This document shows, in pieces, positions 1 to 9,162 of a DNA stretch of 64,000 nt (position 1 is the stretch's first letter; the number at the start of each line of letters is the position of its first letter). Made by a program: the position numbers and the translations under genes. Source of the stretch: Elusimicrobiaceae bacterium (GTDB taxonomy: Bacteria > Elusimicrobiota > Elusimicrobia > Elusimicrobiales > Elusimicrobiaceae); contig JAFZUQ010000002.1 of NCBI GenBank assembly GCA_017618215.1, forward strand, positions 1 through 64,000, read 5' to 3'. A model generated the notes under the pieces. That model was not told the DNA's origin. It did no database searches and saw nothing but the letters and a program-made list of their open reading frames with translations.

Positions 1-510
1 AAGGGTTTTACCTTAATTGAATTATTAGTCGTTGTTTTGATTATCGGTATACTTGCAAGTATCGCATTTCCTCAATACAGGAAATCTGTTGAAAAAGCAA
101 GACTATCAGAGGCCCTGGAAACTATTAAAAGTATTGAAGATTCTATAGGTAGACTGTTGCTGGAATATGATGATGAAGGACTTGAAAATATTAACTTTGA
201 TACGCTTGATGTAGAATTCCCCGGTGCAGAGGGCCAGGACTATAACACTGACAATTTCCAATATATTGTTGTAGGTGGTACTACGAGCCCTGGTAGTCCT
301 GTTATAGACATAGTGGCTACAAGAAATAATGATTTGTATGAATTGGATACACTCGTAGATGCAGACCGAAGCAGTACATTTGTAAACTACCTCCATTATT
401 GTTACACCAACGACACAGATATGGGGGAATATATTTGCAAATCTTTGGAATCTCAAGGATGGAGAAATTGCGGAAATTCAGCAACTTGTGGACACTCGGT
501 AGGGGATTAA
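1..510 (+). CDS. Type IV pilin-like (pseudopilin) protein, 5' end outside window
   Basis: The reading frame is open from base 1 and starts inside the pilin N-terminal signature: GFTLIELLVVVLIIGILAS followed by FPQYRKSVEKA. This is the prepilin-peptidase site with its Glu at mature position 5, plus the hydrophobic assembly helix. The first codons of the leader lie outside the window. The mature domain is acidic and has several cysteines near the C-terminus (YCYTN, YICKS, NCGNSATCG), which could form the disulfide loop seen in pilins. The exported protein would be processed by a PilD-type peptidase and assembled into a pilus or pseudopilus. A strong terminator follows. It resembles the second pilin-like gene at 5501-5989 in its first half only. 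Confidence 0.85.
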   Translation, partial: KGFTLIELLVVVLIIGILASIAFPQYRKSVEKARLSEALETIKSIEDSIGRLLLEYDDEGLENINFDTLDVEFPGAEGQDYNTDNFQYIVVGGTTSPGSPVIDIVATRNNDLYELDTLVDADRSSTFVNYLHYCYTNDTDMGEYICKSLESQGWRNCGNSATCGHSVGD

Positions 511-518
511 TAATTTTA

Positions 519-546
519 CCCCTGGCAAAACCGGGGGATATTTTTC
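519..546 (+). terminator. Rho-independent terminator after pilin-like gene
   Basis: Seven-base-pair stem CCCCTGG / CCGGGGG (one G-T pair) with a CAAAA loop, followed by ATATTTTTCT. It lies 9 bases after the stop codon. Confidence 0.75.
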
Positions 547-561
547 TGTGTAATTTATTAT

Positions 562-1560
562 CTAAAAAAGATAACCTGATGTCGGACCAAAGCGGCACAA
601 ACAACCCGCAGGCCGCCCGCCACGGCTTGCTGTTGCGGAATAACTTGGCGCCTGCATTAAAGACCTTCCAAAAGAACGGCAACATTTATTACAATCACTT
701 GACGAACGCGGTTTATTAAGAACACAGTAAGTACAAGAATCCCCGTGGAAAGTATTTCCATTTAAAGAACAAGTTTGGTTATTGTTGCCGCCGGAAGATT
801 TCGGTTTATTGCCGATAGTTTCAATATTTGTACCGTATTTATAATTTGTCGCTTCTATACCGACATTTACCATACCTTGCATAGCAATTTTACCTAACTT
901 ACCCCAAAAACCTGGCTCCTTCTTTTCGCTTTGATAACCTTGTTGCTGTTGTTGCGCTTGGCGTTGGGCTTCTTCTGCTTGTTTTTGTTTAGCAATGGCG
1001 ACATCATTTGCAAATTTGGCATTTGCTTGGTCTTGTTTTACAGCCGCCTGGGAAAGTTGCTCGGACATATCAAAATTCCTTTCCTGTTGTTTGTCAACGG
1101 CAGTTTCATAATCGCCCTTATAAGAATTGGCTTTTGAGGCGCCGCCTAAAGCATCTAAAAACATATCATCTGCCTCATCATCACCGACCAAAACAGGTGC
1201 GCTTACAGGCGGTATTTCCACAGGGCTACGCATTACTATTTCATGGTTTGGATCTGCCGTTGAGTGGGTTATATAATTTTTTACTTTTGTGGGGCTGGCA
1301 CCTTTAGAATACTTTCCGCCTTTATTTTCCACAAAGGGTGCCCCTATACCCTGCCTTAAAAGTTCGGCTTCACCGGTTAAATTTTCTCTTGTAGCAACAC
1401 CGTGTGCATTGGGAATATTTTGATGTGCTTCATCATAATATTCGGTATTGGCTAAAGACTGAGTCATAGCATTATGCATTTGGTCTACGGCGCTAGGTTT
1501 GTTTTGTGCAAAAGCAAAAACACCGCAAAATAAAAATGAAATTACCAAAAGTTTACGCAT
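562..1560 (-). CDS. Exported Gln-rich protein with cysteine-rich tail
   Basis: I do not recognise the family. The 332-residue protein begins with a clear signal peptide (MRKLLVISFLFCGVFAFAQ). A long low-complexity polar middle follows, including a Q/A-rich probable coiled coil (EEAQRQAQQQQQGYQ). The last ~70 residues contain eight cysteines (CTYC, CNKCC, GCLC), suggesting a small disulfide- or metal-stabilised domain. It starts 2 bases after the stop of the lipoprotein gene at 1562-2545 on the same strand, so the two are probably co-transcribed and may act together at the cell surface. The convergent pilin-like gene ends about 50 bases away. Confidence 0.7.
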   Translation of the reverse strand: MRKLLVISFLFCGVFAFAQNKPSAVDQMHNAMTQSLANTEYYDEAHQNIPNAHGVATRENLTGEAELLRQGIGAPFVENKGGKYSKGASPTKVKNYITHSTADPNHEIVMRSPVEIPPVSAPVLVGDDEADDMFLDALGGASKANSYKGDYETAVDKQQERNFDMSEQLSQAAVKQDQANAKFANDVAIAKQKQAEEAQRQAQQQQQGYQSEKKEPGFWGKLGKIAMQGMVNVGIEATNYKYGTNIETIGNKPKSSGGNNNQTCSLNGNTFHGDSCTYCVLNKPRSSSDCNKCCRSFGRSLMQAPSYSATASRGGRPAGCLCRFGPTSGYLF

Positions 1561-1561
1561 A

Positions 1562-2545
1562 TTAGCGCATCCTCCCTGTGCGCATCAAGGCTCTCTTTTT
1601 AGCTAAAGAATCATCTACGGTACCGGCTAATTTTTCTTTTTTGGCAATTTCTTCTTGTTTGGCTTTTTCAATATCAACTGTTTGTGTTTGACCGCCGCCT
1701 TGTGTGGTGCTGACTACTTGCACTTGCACTTTTGTTACAACACCGCGGTCAAGCGTAAAGATATAGTGTACTTCATCGGTAAAAATATCTACACCGCGGA
1801 CACCGGCTTCATATTGTCCCCTTTCCTGACGTTCTTCTGCCCTTTTATAAGTTAAAATTTCGCGGTAAGAACTTGGGTGGGAATATACGGTAGGCTCACC
1901 ATATTTTGCTTTAACATCATCTTTTGTTTTGCCGATTAAGAAGGCGGCATTTTCCCTTTCGGTTACACGCCCAAACCAACGCAAATTATAATTATCTATG
2001 GAACACTGATTTTCACGCCAATAATCAGCAAAAGTAAAATATTTTGCTTTGCTCGGGTTTGCAGTTTGCATTTTTGTTAAAGCAATCAAACATTTGTCCA
2101 TTTTAGGTAAAACATAAGGCAAAGCACTTTTATTCCAAACGGCTAATTTATCGGCAAGTGTTTCAACCATATATAAGGTGTCTGCTTCCTTCTTTTCAAA
2201 ACTGACAAATTTATTTGGGTTTGTTCCCCTTTCAATTAACATCGCAATAATTTGCGCATTTTTTTCTTTATCGCAAACAAATTTTACGGATTCATTCCTG
2301 CCTTGGCGGCGGTATGGATCACAAATACCTACGGCGTGGTTAAGCCAGCGGTCTTCCACCGTTTCCATTTGGTTTAAGGTTTCTTGCACGGCTTCGGCAT
2401 CACTTAACAAAATATTTGTTGAGAGAGTTTTTGTAATATCAGGTTTTTGCTGTGAAGTTGCTGACGATTTAGTATTTTTTGTTGAGGAACTTGAACAAGC
2501 AGCCAACACTAAACAGACTGTTAAAAATATTGATAGTTTTTTCAT
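1562..2545 (-). CDS. Lipoprotein with BamE/SmpA-like segment
   Basis: The start at 2545 is preferred over longer in-frame versions because it has an AAAGGAGG site just upstream and begins a lipoprotein signal (MKKLSIFLTVCLVLAAC, lipobox LAAC). The protein is about 327 residues, first in a two-gene unit with the Cys-rich exported protein downstream. Near residues 220-260 the stretch FLIGKTKDDVKAKYGEPT resembles the short BamE/SmpA/OmlA fold seen in outer-membrane assembly lipoproteins. That assignment rests on this motif alone. The C-terminus is a charged helix. It is likely anchored in the inner leaflet of the outer membrane. Confidence 0.7.
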   Translation of the reverse strand: MKKLSIFLTVCLVLAACSSSSTKNTKSSATSQQKPDITKTLSTNILLSDAEAVQETLNQMETVEDRWLNHAVGICDPYRRQGRNESVKFVCDKEKNAQIIAMLIERGTNPNKFVSFEKKEADTLYMVETLADKLAVWNKSALPYVLPKMDKCLIALTKMQTANPSKAKYFTFADYWRENQCSIDNYNLRWFGRVTERENAAFLIGKTKDDVKAKYGEPTVYSHPSSYREILTYKRAEERQERGQYEAGVRGVDIFTDEVHYIFTLDRGVVTKVQVQVVSTTQGGGQTQTVDIEKAKQEEIAKKEKLAGTVDDSLAKKRALMRTGRMR

Positions 2546-2663
2546 AAAACCTCCTTTTGGTTTTATACTAATATGATAGCAAAAAAATACCATTTTATAA
2601 ATCTGTTTACTTTCATAGACATATTTGATAACATATTGATATAAATTTATATACGGAGAGCTT

Positions 2664-3632
2664 ATGTCTTTACTCAAGAAAACTACTGTTTGGGTGCAAG
2701 AGCAAATTATTACCCCTGAGCAAAAAGAGAAAATCTTGGCCTTTGAACGCCAAAGCGGGAATCACACTTTTTGGAATACCGCTTTTATTATCGCTGGCAT
2801 TTTAATCGGTTTGGGTATATGCCTATTAATAGCAGCAAATTGGTCGGTTTTGCCTGCGACAGTAAAACTTATCGGTGATTTTGCATTATTCGGTGCATTA
2901 ATTTTTGCTATTTACTGGAGCATCCAAAATCAACATAAAGGTTTAAAAGAATTGTTCACAATTTTAGCTTTTTTGTTAGTCGGCGGAACAATAGGATTGG
3001 TGGGCCAAATATTTCAGCTATCCGGCGGGTGGAATAATTTTGCACTCGCTTGGGCTTTATTAGGTTTACCATACGTAATATTAAGCCGTTCAATATTCAT
3101 AAATATGGCATGGTTGGTTTTACTCGGTAGCATATTTAATGGGAAATATTTAGGTAAAATTCTTGAATATATCGTAGGTAATTTTACCATAAATACCATA
3201 ATCGATATTATCATCTTATATGCAATTTATTGGGGTATTACAAAAATACAAGACAAAACAGATAAATACATCGTTTTACCTAAAACGATTGGCAAATTAC
3301 TGATTTGGAGCATATATCTCTTGGTTATATATATAGGCTGCCGTTGGGGGCTTATATCTTCCCATAACTTACAGGCATTTGGCGCTTATCTTGTGGTTTT
3401 TGGTTTTTTGGGATTTCGTATGTATATGGCAACTAGGAAACAAAATATTTCATCCTTTAAAAGAAATGCCGTTTTAGCCGAAATTTATATTTTCGCCATT
3501 TTTGCATCTAAAATGGGTAATTTATGGATGTCTGGTTGGGGTTTCATTTTGGGCGGTTTATTTATTTTGGCTTTTGTTTTCGCTTTGCGCAAAACTACCC
3601 GCTATATCAAACAAATGGAGATTTTCAAATGA
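2664..3632 (+). CDS. DUF2157 family polytopic membrane protein
   Basis: The 322-residue protein has a short cytoplasmic N-terminal helix (WVQEQIITPEQKEKIL) followed by about nine hydrophobic segments. The first two transmembrane helices with the intervening IAANWSVLPATVKL match the DUF2157 family. A GGAG site lies just upstream of ATG 2664. The stop overlaps the start of the next gene (ATGA), so it is translationally coupled to the GDYXXLXY-type protein. This pairing is the usual context of DUF2157. The biochemical role of the pair is not known. Confidence 0.85.
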   Translation: MSLLKKTTVWVQEQIITPEQKEKILAFERQSGNHTFWNTAFIIAGILIGLGICLLIAANWSVLPATVKLIGDFALFGALIFAIYWSIQNQHKGLKELFTILAFLLVGGTIGLVGQIFQLSGGWNNFALAWALLGLPYVILSRSIFINMAWLVLLGSIFNGKYLGKILEYIVGNFTINTIIDIIILYAIYWGITKIQDKTDKYIVLPKTIGKLLIWSIYLLVIYIGCRWGLISSHNLQAFGAYLVVFGFLGFRMYMATRKQNISSFKRNAVLAEIYIFAIFASKMGNLWMSGWGFILGGLFILAFVFALRKTTRYIKQMEIFK

Positions 3633-4066
3633 AAAAGCATATACTAATAACAAGCCTCGTTTTACCGTTTATATGTTTACTTGCGTGGGTTTTATTTTTA
3701 ACCATTACACGTAACACGGGGAGTGAAATTACCGTCAATATAGCAGGTTATGATCCACGGGACTTGCTTTCCGGCCATTATATTGCTTATCAGATTGATT
3801 GGGATCATACCGATTGCACACAATTTGACGGTAATGTCTGCCCTAAAAAAGAATTTTGTAAAGAAGCACACTGGGGTAGGCAATGCCGTTTTTATATACC
3901 TGAAAATCAGGCAAAAGATTTGAATAATCTTTTTGTAATGAGATTCCACAATAATCTAAAATTCGAAGTGGTATATTCATACCGTAAAGGGCGCACCCCC
4001 ATAGCAAAAAAACTTTTAATAAACGGTGATGAGTGGCAAGAATATATGCGCAATAAAAAGTTATAA
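3629..4066 (+). CDS. GDYXXLXY-type membrane-anchored protein
   Basis: The start ATG at 3629 overlaps the DUF2157 stop codon, giving a 145-residue protein with one N-terminal membrane helix (ITSLVLPFICLLAWVLFL). The segment YDPRDLLSGHYIAYQ is the family motif (usually GDYxxLxY) just after the helix. The rest is a periplasmic beta-rich domain with four or more cysteines (CTQF, CPKKEFC, CRFYIP). A longer in-frame version from 3524 would overlap the upstream gene by more than 100 bases and is not favoured. It probably works with the DUF2157 protein; function unknown. Confidence 0.8.
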   Translation: MKKHILITSLVLPFICLLAWVLFLTITRNTGSEITVNIAGYDPRDLLSGHYIAYQIDWDHTDCTQFDGNVCPKKEFCKEAHWGRQCRFYIPENQAKDLNNLFVMRFHNNLKFEVVYSYRKGRTPIAKKLLINGDEWQEYMRNKKL

Positions 4067-4084
4067 TATATATCAGAGGTTAAA

Positions 4085-5476
4085 ATGCAAGCAAATAATT
4101 TCTTAGATAGAGTCAAAATTTATGTCAAAGCCGGAAAGGGCGGTGACGGTTGCTTGTCATTTAGACGGGAAAAGTTTATTGCTTACGGTGGCCCAAACGG
4201 CGGGAACGGCGGCAAAGGCGGCGATATTATTTTGCAAGCCGAGCCTAATTTAACTACACTCCAAGAACTAGCTTGTAACCCACACATTGAAGCAGCAAAC
4301 GGTGAAAAGGGCGGCACTTATAATAAAACCGGCCTTAATGGGGAAGATAAAGTTGTTTTAGTTCCACTCGGAACAGTAATTAAACTTAACGGCGAAACAG
4401 TTGCAGATTTAACTAAACCCTATCAAAAAGTTATTGTTGCTCGCGGTGGGCGCGGAGGGCGCGGAAACCAAAGTTTTAAAACCAAAAATAATACCGCACC
4501 GCGTATTGCAGAAATCGGCCAAAAAGGCGAAGAACTTACTTTAATTTTGGAACTTAAAGTTTTGGCTGATGTCGGTCTTGTCGGTTTACCGAATGCCGGC
4601 AAAAGTACTTTTTTAACTGCCGTTACCGCAGCAAGGCCGAAAATTGCAAATTATCCTTTCACCACTTTAAACCCTAACCTCGGTATCTGCCAACATAAAA
4701 ACACAAGTTTTATTATTGCCGATATTCCCGGTATTATTGAGGGCGCAAGTGAAGGTAAAGGCCTTGGGCATCAATTTTTAAAACATATCGAAAGAACACG
4801 CGTTTTAGTACATCTTGTCGACCCGAGCGGTTTTGAAAACTTTACCCCCATTCAAACAGTAAAAACCATTAGTGATGAACTTAAAAATTTTGACAAAAAA
4901 CTTGCAAAAAAGCCACGCATAATTGTTGTAAACAAATCAGACTTGGATGGAGCGGAAAAGGTTTTTAAGCAAATTGAAAAAAAGTTTGCAAAAAAATATC
5001 CTGTATTTTTAATTTCGGCTGCAGCAAGGAAAGGACTTGCTAAAGTACTCGATGAAATTGTAAAAACCCTAACCCAAAATCCGATTAAATTTGAAAAACC
5101 AAAGCAAGAACAAACTTTAACTTTGAAAGTCGAGCCGTTTTTTACAGTTACAAAACTTGATGGAAACCGCTTTCAAATATCTGGGAAAAAAGCTGAAGAC
5201 TTTATTTCCATGACCAACTTTGCACAACCTCAAGCAGTGCAACGTCTTTGGGGAATTTTCAAAAAAGTAGGACTTGAAAAGGAACTCTTAAAACAAGGTA
5301 TACAAGATGGGGATATCATTGTTGCCTGCGGTAAAGAATTTGAGTGGAGTGGTGCAGAATTTAGCGGTGAGGTTTCTGCTTTACCGGAACGCCTTGGCGG
5401 CTATAAACGCCGTGAAACTAAACAAGAGAGGCTTGAAAAGCGCCGCTCAAGACGTCAGCAAAAATTTGATTTATAA
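4085..5476 (+). CDS. obgE: GTPase ObgE/CgtA
   Basis: This 463-residue GTPase is an essential factor linked to 50S subunit assembly and stress control. Residues 1-158 form the glycine-rich Obg fold (GGNGGKGGDI, ARGGRGGRGN). The G domain carries G1 GLPNAGKST at 167-175, G3 DIPG near 213 and G4 NKSD near 283. A C-terminal OCT domain (about 340-430) follows, then a basic tail (RLEKRRSRRQQK). An AGAGG site precedes the start. In many bacteria obgE follows rplU-rpmA; here it follows the DUF2157 pair instead. Confidence 0.97.
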   Translation: MQANNFLDRVKIYVKAGKGGDGCLSFRREKFIAYGGPNGGNGGKGGDIILQAEPNLTTLQELACNPHIEAANGEKGGTYNKTGLNGEDKVVLVPLGTVIKLNGETVADLTKPYQKVIVARGGRGGRGNQSFKTKNNTAPRIAEIGQKGEELTLILELKVLADVGLVGLPNAGKSTFLTAVTAARPKIANYPFTTLNPNLGICQHKNTSFIIADIPGIIEGASEGKGLGHQFLKHIERTRVLVHLVDPSGFENFTPIQTVKTISDELKNFDKKLAKKPRIIVVNKSDLDGAEKVFKQIEKKFAKKYPVFLISAAARKGLAKVLDEIVKTLTQNPIKFEKPKQEQTLTLKVEPFFTVTKLDGNRFQISGKKAEDFISMTNFAQPQAVQRLWGIFKKVGLEKELLKQGIQDGDIIVACGKEFEWSGAEFSGEVSALPERLGGYKRRETKQERLEKRRSRRQQKFDL

Positions 5477-5500
5477 ATCTATACAATATGACAAGCAATA

Positions 5501-5989
5501 TTAATAGATGGGATAATAGGCAGTGCTGCCTGATCCTTCCATCGGTCTATCCGTCAAAGAAGAACAGATCTTTTTCCCATCCTCGCTGTTATTGTCAATT
5601 TTACATCTTATAAAGTTATCTGCGTAACAACCTATTATTTTATATCCTGTTGCTGCCCCAACCCTTCTAGCTTCAACACATGTCTTTTCATAATATGTCC
5701 GACCTAGCGTATATTCGAAATAATCGGTTGAAAAAGAATCACGAGTATCATCAAAATCTTCAATTGAAGGAACAAAGTCATTAATATCCTTAAAGATATC
5801 TCCATATTCGTCGTAATTGATAAAATGTTTTTGTTGTGCAGCTTGAATAGTGGCAACCATATTTACCGCTTCACTGGCACGCGCATGTTCTACAGAAGTT
5901 CTATAGGCTGGGTAAGTCATAGCAGCCAAACCACCAATTATAATAACAACTACTAACAATTCCATTAAAGTAAAACCATTTTTATTCAT
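5501..5989 (-). CDS. Type IV pilin-like (pseudopilin) protein
   Basis: A complete 162-residue prepilin-like protein. It has a very short leader (MNKNG), then FTLMELLVVVIIIGGLAA, which is the prepilin peptidase site with Glu at mature position 5 and the hydrophobic helix. YPAYRTSVEHARASEAVNM follows. Several C-terminal cysteines (TCVEARR, IGCYADN, FIRC, KICSS) are consistent with a disulfide-closed loop. A GAGG site precedes the ATG, and glyS ends 1 base upstream. Orphan genes of this type scattered among housekeeping genes are typical, in my recollection, of Elusimicrobium-like genomes. Confidence 0.9.
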   Translation of the reverse strand: MNKNGFTLMELLVVVIIIGGLAAMTYPAYRTSVEHARASEAVNMVATIQAAQQKHFINYDEYGDIFKDINDFVPSIEDFDDTRDSFSTDYFEYTLGRTYYEKTCVEARRVGAATGYKIIGCYADNFIRCKIDNNSEDGKKICSSLTDRPMEGSGSTAYYPIY

Positions 5990-5990
5990 A

Positions 5991-8042
5991 TTAACCTCTC
6001 TTTTTTAATTTTCCTAAATCAACCGTATTAAACAAAACCGTTTTAACTTTTGTAAGCAAAGCAAGGCGGTTATTTTTAATTTCGGCTTCTTTAGTATTTA
6101 CCATTATTTTAGCAAAAAAATCTTCCAAAGGTTGCTTTAACGCTGAAAGATTTTTTAGTTCCTTCTTAAAATCATCTTTAATTTTAGGCAAATCATCGAC
6201 TGCCTTATTCAAGGCAACTTCCTCTTGCTCTTTAAGTAATGCTAAATTTAAAGCAGGTAAATTTTGCGGGGATTGTTTTAAAATATTTGCAACGCGTTTA
6301 GCTGATTCTGCTACTGCTTGCAAAGTTTCGCTCTTTAATTGTTCTGCTAAAATCTCGGCATTTAAAAGTACTATGTTCAAAGATGTATCAAAATTCTTTA
6401 CCGCTGAAATTATATCTTCCGGTATAAGACTGTCCTCTAAGATATTTTGAAGGCGTTGCCATAAAAATTCAGGCAGTTGTGCAAGTTGGTTATTTGCATT
6501 TTCCGGCAAATTTCTGGAAGCAAGTTCCACTAATTTATTGATACTTAAAGGCCAATTATTTGCCAAAATAATTCTCACCGCACCCATAGCCTGACGGCGT
6601 AACGCAAAAGGATCTTGGCTGCCACTTGGCACTTGACCTGCTTTAAAATTGGCTGCTAAAGTATCAAGTTTTCCTGCCAAACTTACCAAAGAACCGATTT
6701 TTGTTTTAGGTAAATCTGATGAGGCAGATAAAGGTAAATAAAATTCTTCCAAGGCAGTACATACATCCTGCGCGCGGCCTTCTTTTTGTGCATAAACACC
6801 GCCCATATAACCTTGTAAATCCGTAAACTCATAAACTACTGAACTTGCCAAATCCGCATAAGCATAAGAAGCAGCCAGCTTGGCATTTTCGGCATCAACA
6901 GAATTAAAATTTAATAATTTTGCGATAGAATTTGTTAAATCGGTAATGCGTTTCGTTTTATCTTCCATCGTACCCATGCCGTCAATAAAATTAATGTTTT
7001 TAAGTTTACTGCGCATATTATTAAGGCCGAGTTTTAAATCGTTTTCAAAAAAGAAAACCGCATCAGTCAAACGGGCAGTCATAACATTTCTAAAACCAGT
7101 TTTTACTTCTTCTTGATTCACGGAAACGCCATCCCTAACTGCAATAAAATGCGGCTGAAGTTCGCCTTTTTTATTGACAACCGGGAACATTTTAATTTGT
7201 GTTTTTAAAACCGTTGTTAAAAGTTTTTTAGGGAGCTTCATGAAACTTAAAGCCATATCTCCGGCAAGGGCAATAGGGTGCTCCGTAAAATTAACCGTTT
7301 CGTTAATTAAATCTTCGTCTAAATCTGCCTGATAACCTAAAAGTTTTGTACAACCTTCAATACTTCTGATAAGGGCTTTTTTGCGTTCTTCGATATCAAC
7401 GAGTATCGGATGAATTTGATTTTTTAAAGCATCCTTATAACTTTCAGGGTTTTTGATTATTATTGGTGTTTGTTTAAAGGAACTTAAACCATAAGCTTTG
7501 TTTGATGATTTAACACCGGCGATTTCAAACTTAATAATTTTGCTGCCGTAAAGTGCAATAATACTCCTTATTGGGCGTGCAAAGCGGAAGCCGGAATCTT
7601 CCCACACCATATTTTTTGCAAAATTCAAACTTTTAATAAGTTCCGGAAAAATTGTTGTAAGCAGTTTTTCGGTTTTAATGCCTTTGATTTTTATATCAGC
7701 GTAAATAAATGGGCCTTTATCGGTTTCTTTTACAACTAACTGCTCGGCTTTAATTCCGTTTTTTGCGGCAAAACCTAAAGCTTGGGGTGTAAATTTACCG
7801 TCTGCATCTTTTAACAATTTAGCCGGTGGGCCTTTGATTTCTTTAGAAATATCTTCACTAACCGCCGCTAAATTTTGAATTTCAAGAACTAATTTTTTGT
7901 AAGTTCCGTAAGTTTCCAAAGCTTCGTAATTAAGACGGTTTTCCGCTAAAATCTTGATTGTGTTTTCTTTGAGTTGCTCCAAAGCAGGCCTTAAAAAACG
8001 GGCAGGCAAATGTTCTGTTCCTATTTGTAAAAGTGCGTTCAT
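5991..8042 (-). CDS. glyS: Glycine-tRNA ligase beta subunit
   Basis: This 683-residue subunit pairs with GlyQ to charge tRNA-Gly. It matches the GlyS family from the N-terminal LLQIGTEHLPARFLRPALEQL through the central HD-like region to the C-terminal anticodon-binding region (NRLALLTKVKTVLFNTVDLGKLKKRG). The length is normal for the family. Its ATG overlaps the glyQ stop by 4 bases (ATGA), so translation is coupled and the two subunits are made in step. Confidence 0.97.
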   Translation of the reverse strand: MNALLQIGTEHLPARFLRPALEQLKENTIKILAENRLNYEALETYGTYKKLVLEIQNLAAVSEDISKEIKGPPAKLLKDADGKFTPQALGFAAKNGIKAEQLVVKETDKGPFIYADIKIKGIKTEKLLTTIFPELIKSLNFAKNMVWEDSGFRFARPIRSIIALYGSKIIKFEIAGVKSSNKAYGLSSFKQTPIIIKNPESYKDALKNQIHPILVDIEERKKALIRSIEGCTKLLGYQADLDEDLINETVNFTEHPIALAGDMALSFMKLPKKLLTTVLKTQIKMFPVVNKKGELQPHFIAVRDGVSVNQEEVKTGFRNVMTARLTDAVFFFENDLKLGLNNMRSKLKNINFIDGMGTMEDKTKRITDLTNSIAKLLNFNSVDAENAKLAASYAYADLASSVVYEFTDLQGYMGGVYAQKEGRAQDVCTALEEFYLPLSASSDLPKTKIGSLVSLAGKLDTLAANFKAGQVPSGSQDPFALRRQAMGAVRIILANNWPLSINKLVELASRNLPENANNQLAQLPEFLWQRLQNILEDSLIPEDIISAVKNFDTSLNIVLLNAEILAEQLKSETLQAVAESAKRVANILKQSPQNLPALNLALLKEQEEVALNKAVDDLPKIKDDFKKELKNLSALKQPLEDFFAKIMVNTKEAEIKNNRLALLTKVKTVLFNTVDLGKLKKRG

Positions 8043-8899
8043 TTAGCGGCCTCCTTTTCCTCATGTTGTTTGATATATTCGCCGGCACAAAGTTTGGCAA
8101 GGTGGCGGATTTTGGCAATAATATTTGTTCTGTCACTAACGGAAATCGCACCGCGCGCTTCAAGAGTATTAAAGTAATGGGAAACACGCATTGCACAATC
8201 ATAAGCAGGCAAGTATAAACCTTTTTTGCAAAGGGAACGGCATTCTTCATCGTTCTCTTCCACATAACGGCGGAGATTGGCGACATTTGCCTCTTCAAAA
8301 TTATAATGGGAAAATTGCCTTTCGCTTTCTTTTACCATTTCGCCGTAAGTGGTGGTATCGTTCCACATAATGTCAAAAATTGTATCTTTCTTTTGGGAAT
8401 ACATGGCTAATCTTTCAAGGCCATAAGTAATTTCAACTGTAATAGGTTTTAAGTTGTAGCCGGCCATAATTTGGAAATAGGTAAACTGTGTAATTTCCAT
8501 ACCGTCAAGCCAAATTTCCCAACCCACACCGGATGCACCGAGTGTCGGGGATTGCCAATCATCTTCAATCCAACGCACATCATGAATTTCCGGATCAAGC
8601 CCTATTGCTTTTAAAGAGTTTAAATAAAGTTGTTGAATATTTGCCGGTGAAGGTTTTAAAATAACCTGGAATTGATAATATTTACCGAGGCGGTTTGGGT
8701 TTTCCCCATATCTTCCGTCAGCAGGACGGCGACATGGTTCGACATAACATACGCTTGTCGGTTTCGGTGTAAGAGAACCGAAAAATGTAAAAGGGTTAAA
8801 AGTACCGGCGCCCTTTTCCAAATCATAGGGTTGTACCACAATGCAACCTTGCTTTTTCCAATATACTTGGAGATTGTGTATTATATCCTGAAAGTTCAT
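8039..8899 (-). CDS. glyQ: Glycine-tRNA ligase alpha subunit
   Basis: The alpha subunit carries the class II catalytic core and forms the alpha2-beta2 synthetase with GlyS. The sequence begins MNFQDIIHNLQVYWKKQGC and contains VVQPYDLEKGAGTFNPFT and WEIWLDGMEITQFTYFQ, all typical of GlyQ. The start at 8899 (286 residues) is chosen by family length. A longer frame to 9007 would run into tRNA-Phe. No Shine-Dalgarno is visible; instead a TATAAT lies exactly six bases before the ATG, suggesting a leaderless message. Confidence 0.96.
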   Translation of the reverse strand: MNFQDIIHNLQVYWKKQGCIVVQPYDLEKGAGTFNPFTFFGSLTPKPTSVCYVEPCRRPADGRYGENPNRLGKYYQFQVILKPSPANIQQLYLNSLKAIGLDPEIHDVRWIEDDWQSPTLGASGVGWEIWLDGMEITQFTYFQIMAGYNLKPITVEITYGLERLAMYSQKKDTIFDIMWNDTTTYGEMVKESERQFSHYNFEEANVANLRRYVEENDEECRSLCKKGLYLPAYDCAMRVSHYFNTLEARGAISVSDRTNIIAKIRHLAKLCAGEYIKQHEEKEAAK

Positions 8900-8905
8900 A
8901 TTTAT

Positions 8906-8911
8906 ATTATA
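8906..8911 (-). promoter_or_regulatory. -10-like TATAAT, six bases before glyQ start
   Basis: On the minus strand TATAAT is followed by ATAAAT and then the glyQ ATG. Transcription would start at or next to the ATG. No clear -35 is seen. Confidence 0.55.
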
Positions 8912-8931
8912 TAATTTTAAGAGAAGGAATT

Positions 8932-8966
8932 TGCAGTTTCTATTTTTGCCGTCAAATTCTTTTTTG
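8932..8966. repeat. Dispersed repeat fragment related to 40802-40837
   Basis: About 35 bases read TGCAGTTT-CTATTTTTGCC-GTCAAATTCTTTTTTG. They closely match, in the same orientation, the left flank of the palindromic element at 40802-40935. Both copies are next to a tRNA gene. Confidence 0.5.
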
Positions 8967-8977
8967 TAAATAAAAAA

Positions 8978-9049
8978 TGCCGAGGGACAGGATCGAACTG
9001 TCGACACCTGGTTTTTCAGACCAGTGCTCTACCACTGAGCTACCTCGGC
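8978..9049 (-). tRNA. tRNA-Phe (anticodon GAA)
   Basis: Cloverleaf read on the minus strand: acceptor GCCGAGG/CCTCGGC, D-arm GCTC-AGTGGTA-GAGC, anticodon stem CTGGT/ACCAG with loop CTGAAAA (anticodon GAA), T-arm GACAG-TTCGATC-CTGTC, discriminator A. The CCA end is not encoded. A T-run follows directly and could terminate the transcript. Confidence 0.95.
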
Positions 9050-9110
9050 AAGTGAACTATCACTATATATATGATACAAAATTTTTTGGATAACTTGCAA
9101 TACTAATAAA

Positions 9111-9162
9111 AATCCCCTGTCGGTGCAGTAAATAATTACACTAAACAGGGGAAATTTTTTAT
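9111..9162. terminator. Bidirectional terminator hairpin
   Basis: CCCCTGT (9114-9120) pairs with ACAGGGG (9145-9151), with T-rich tracts on both sides (ATTTTTATT on the minus strand, AAATTTTTTATT on the plus). It ends the thioredoxin-like gene on the minus strand. The loop itself can form a small inner stem. Confidence 0.75.
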
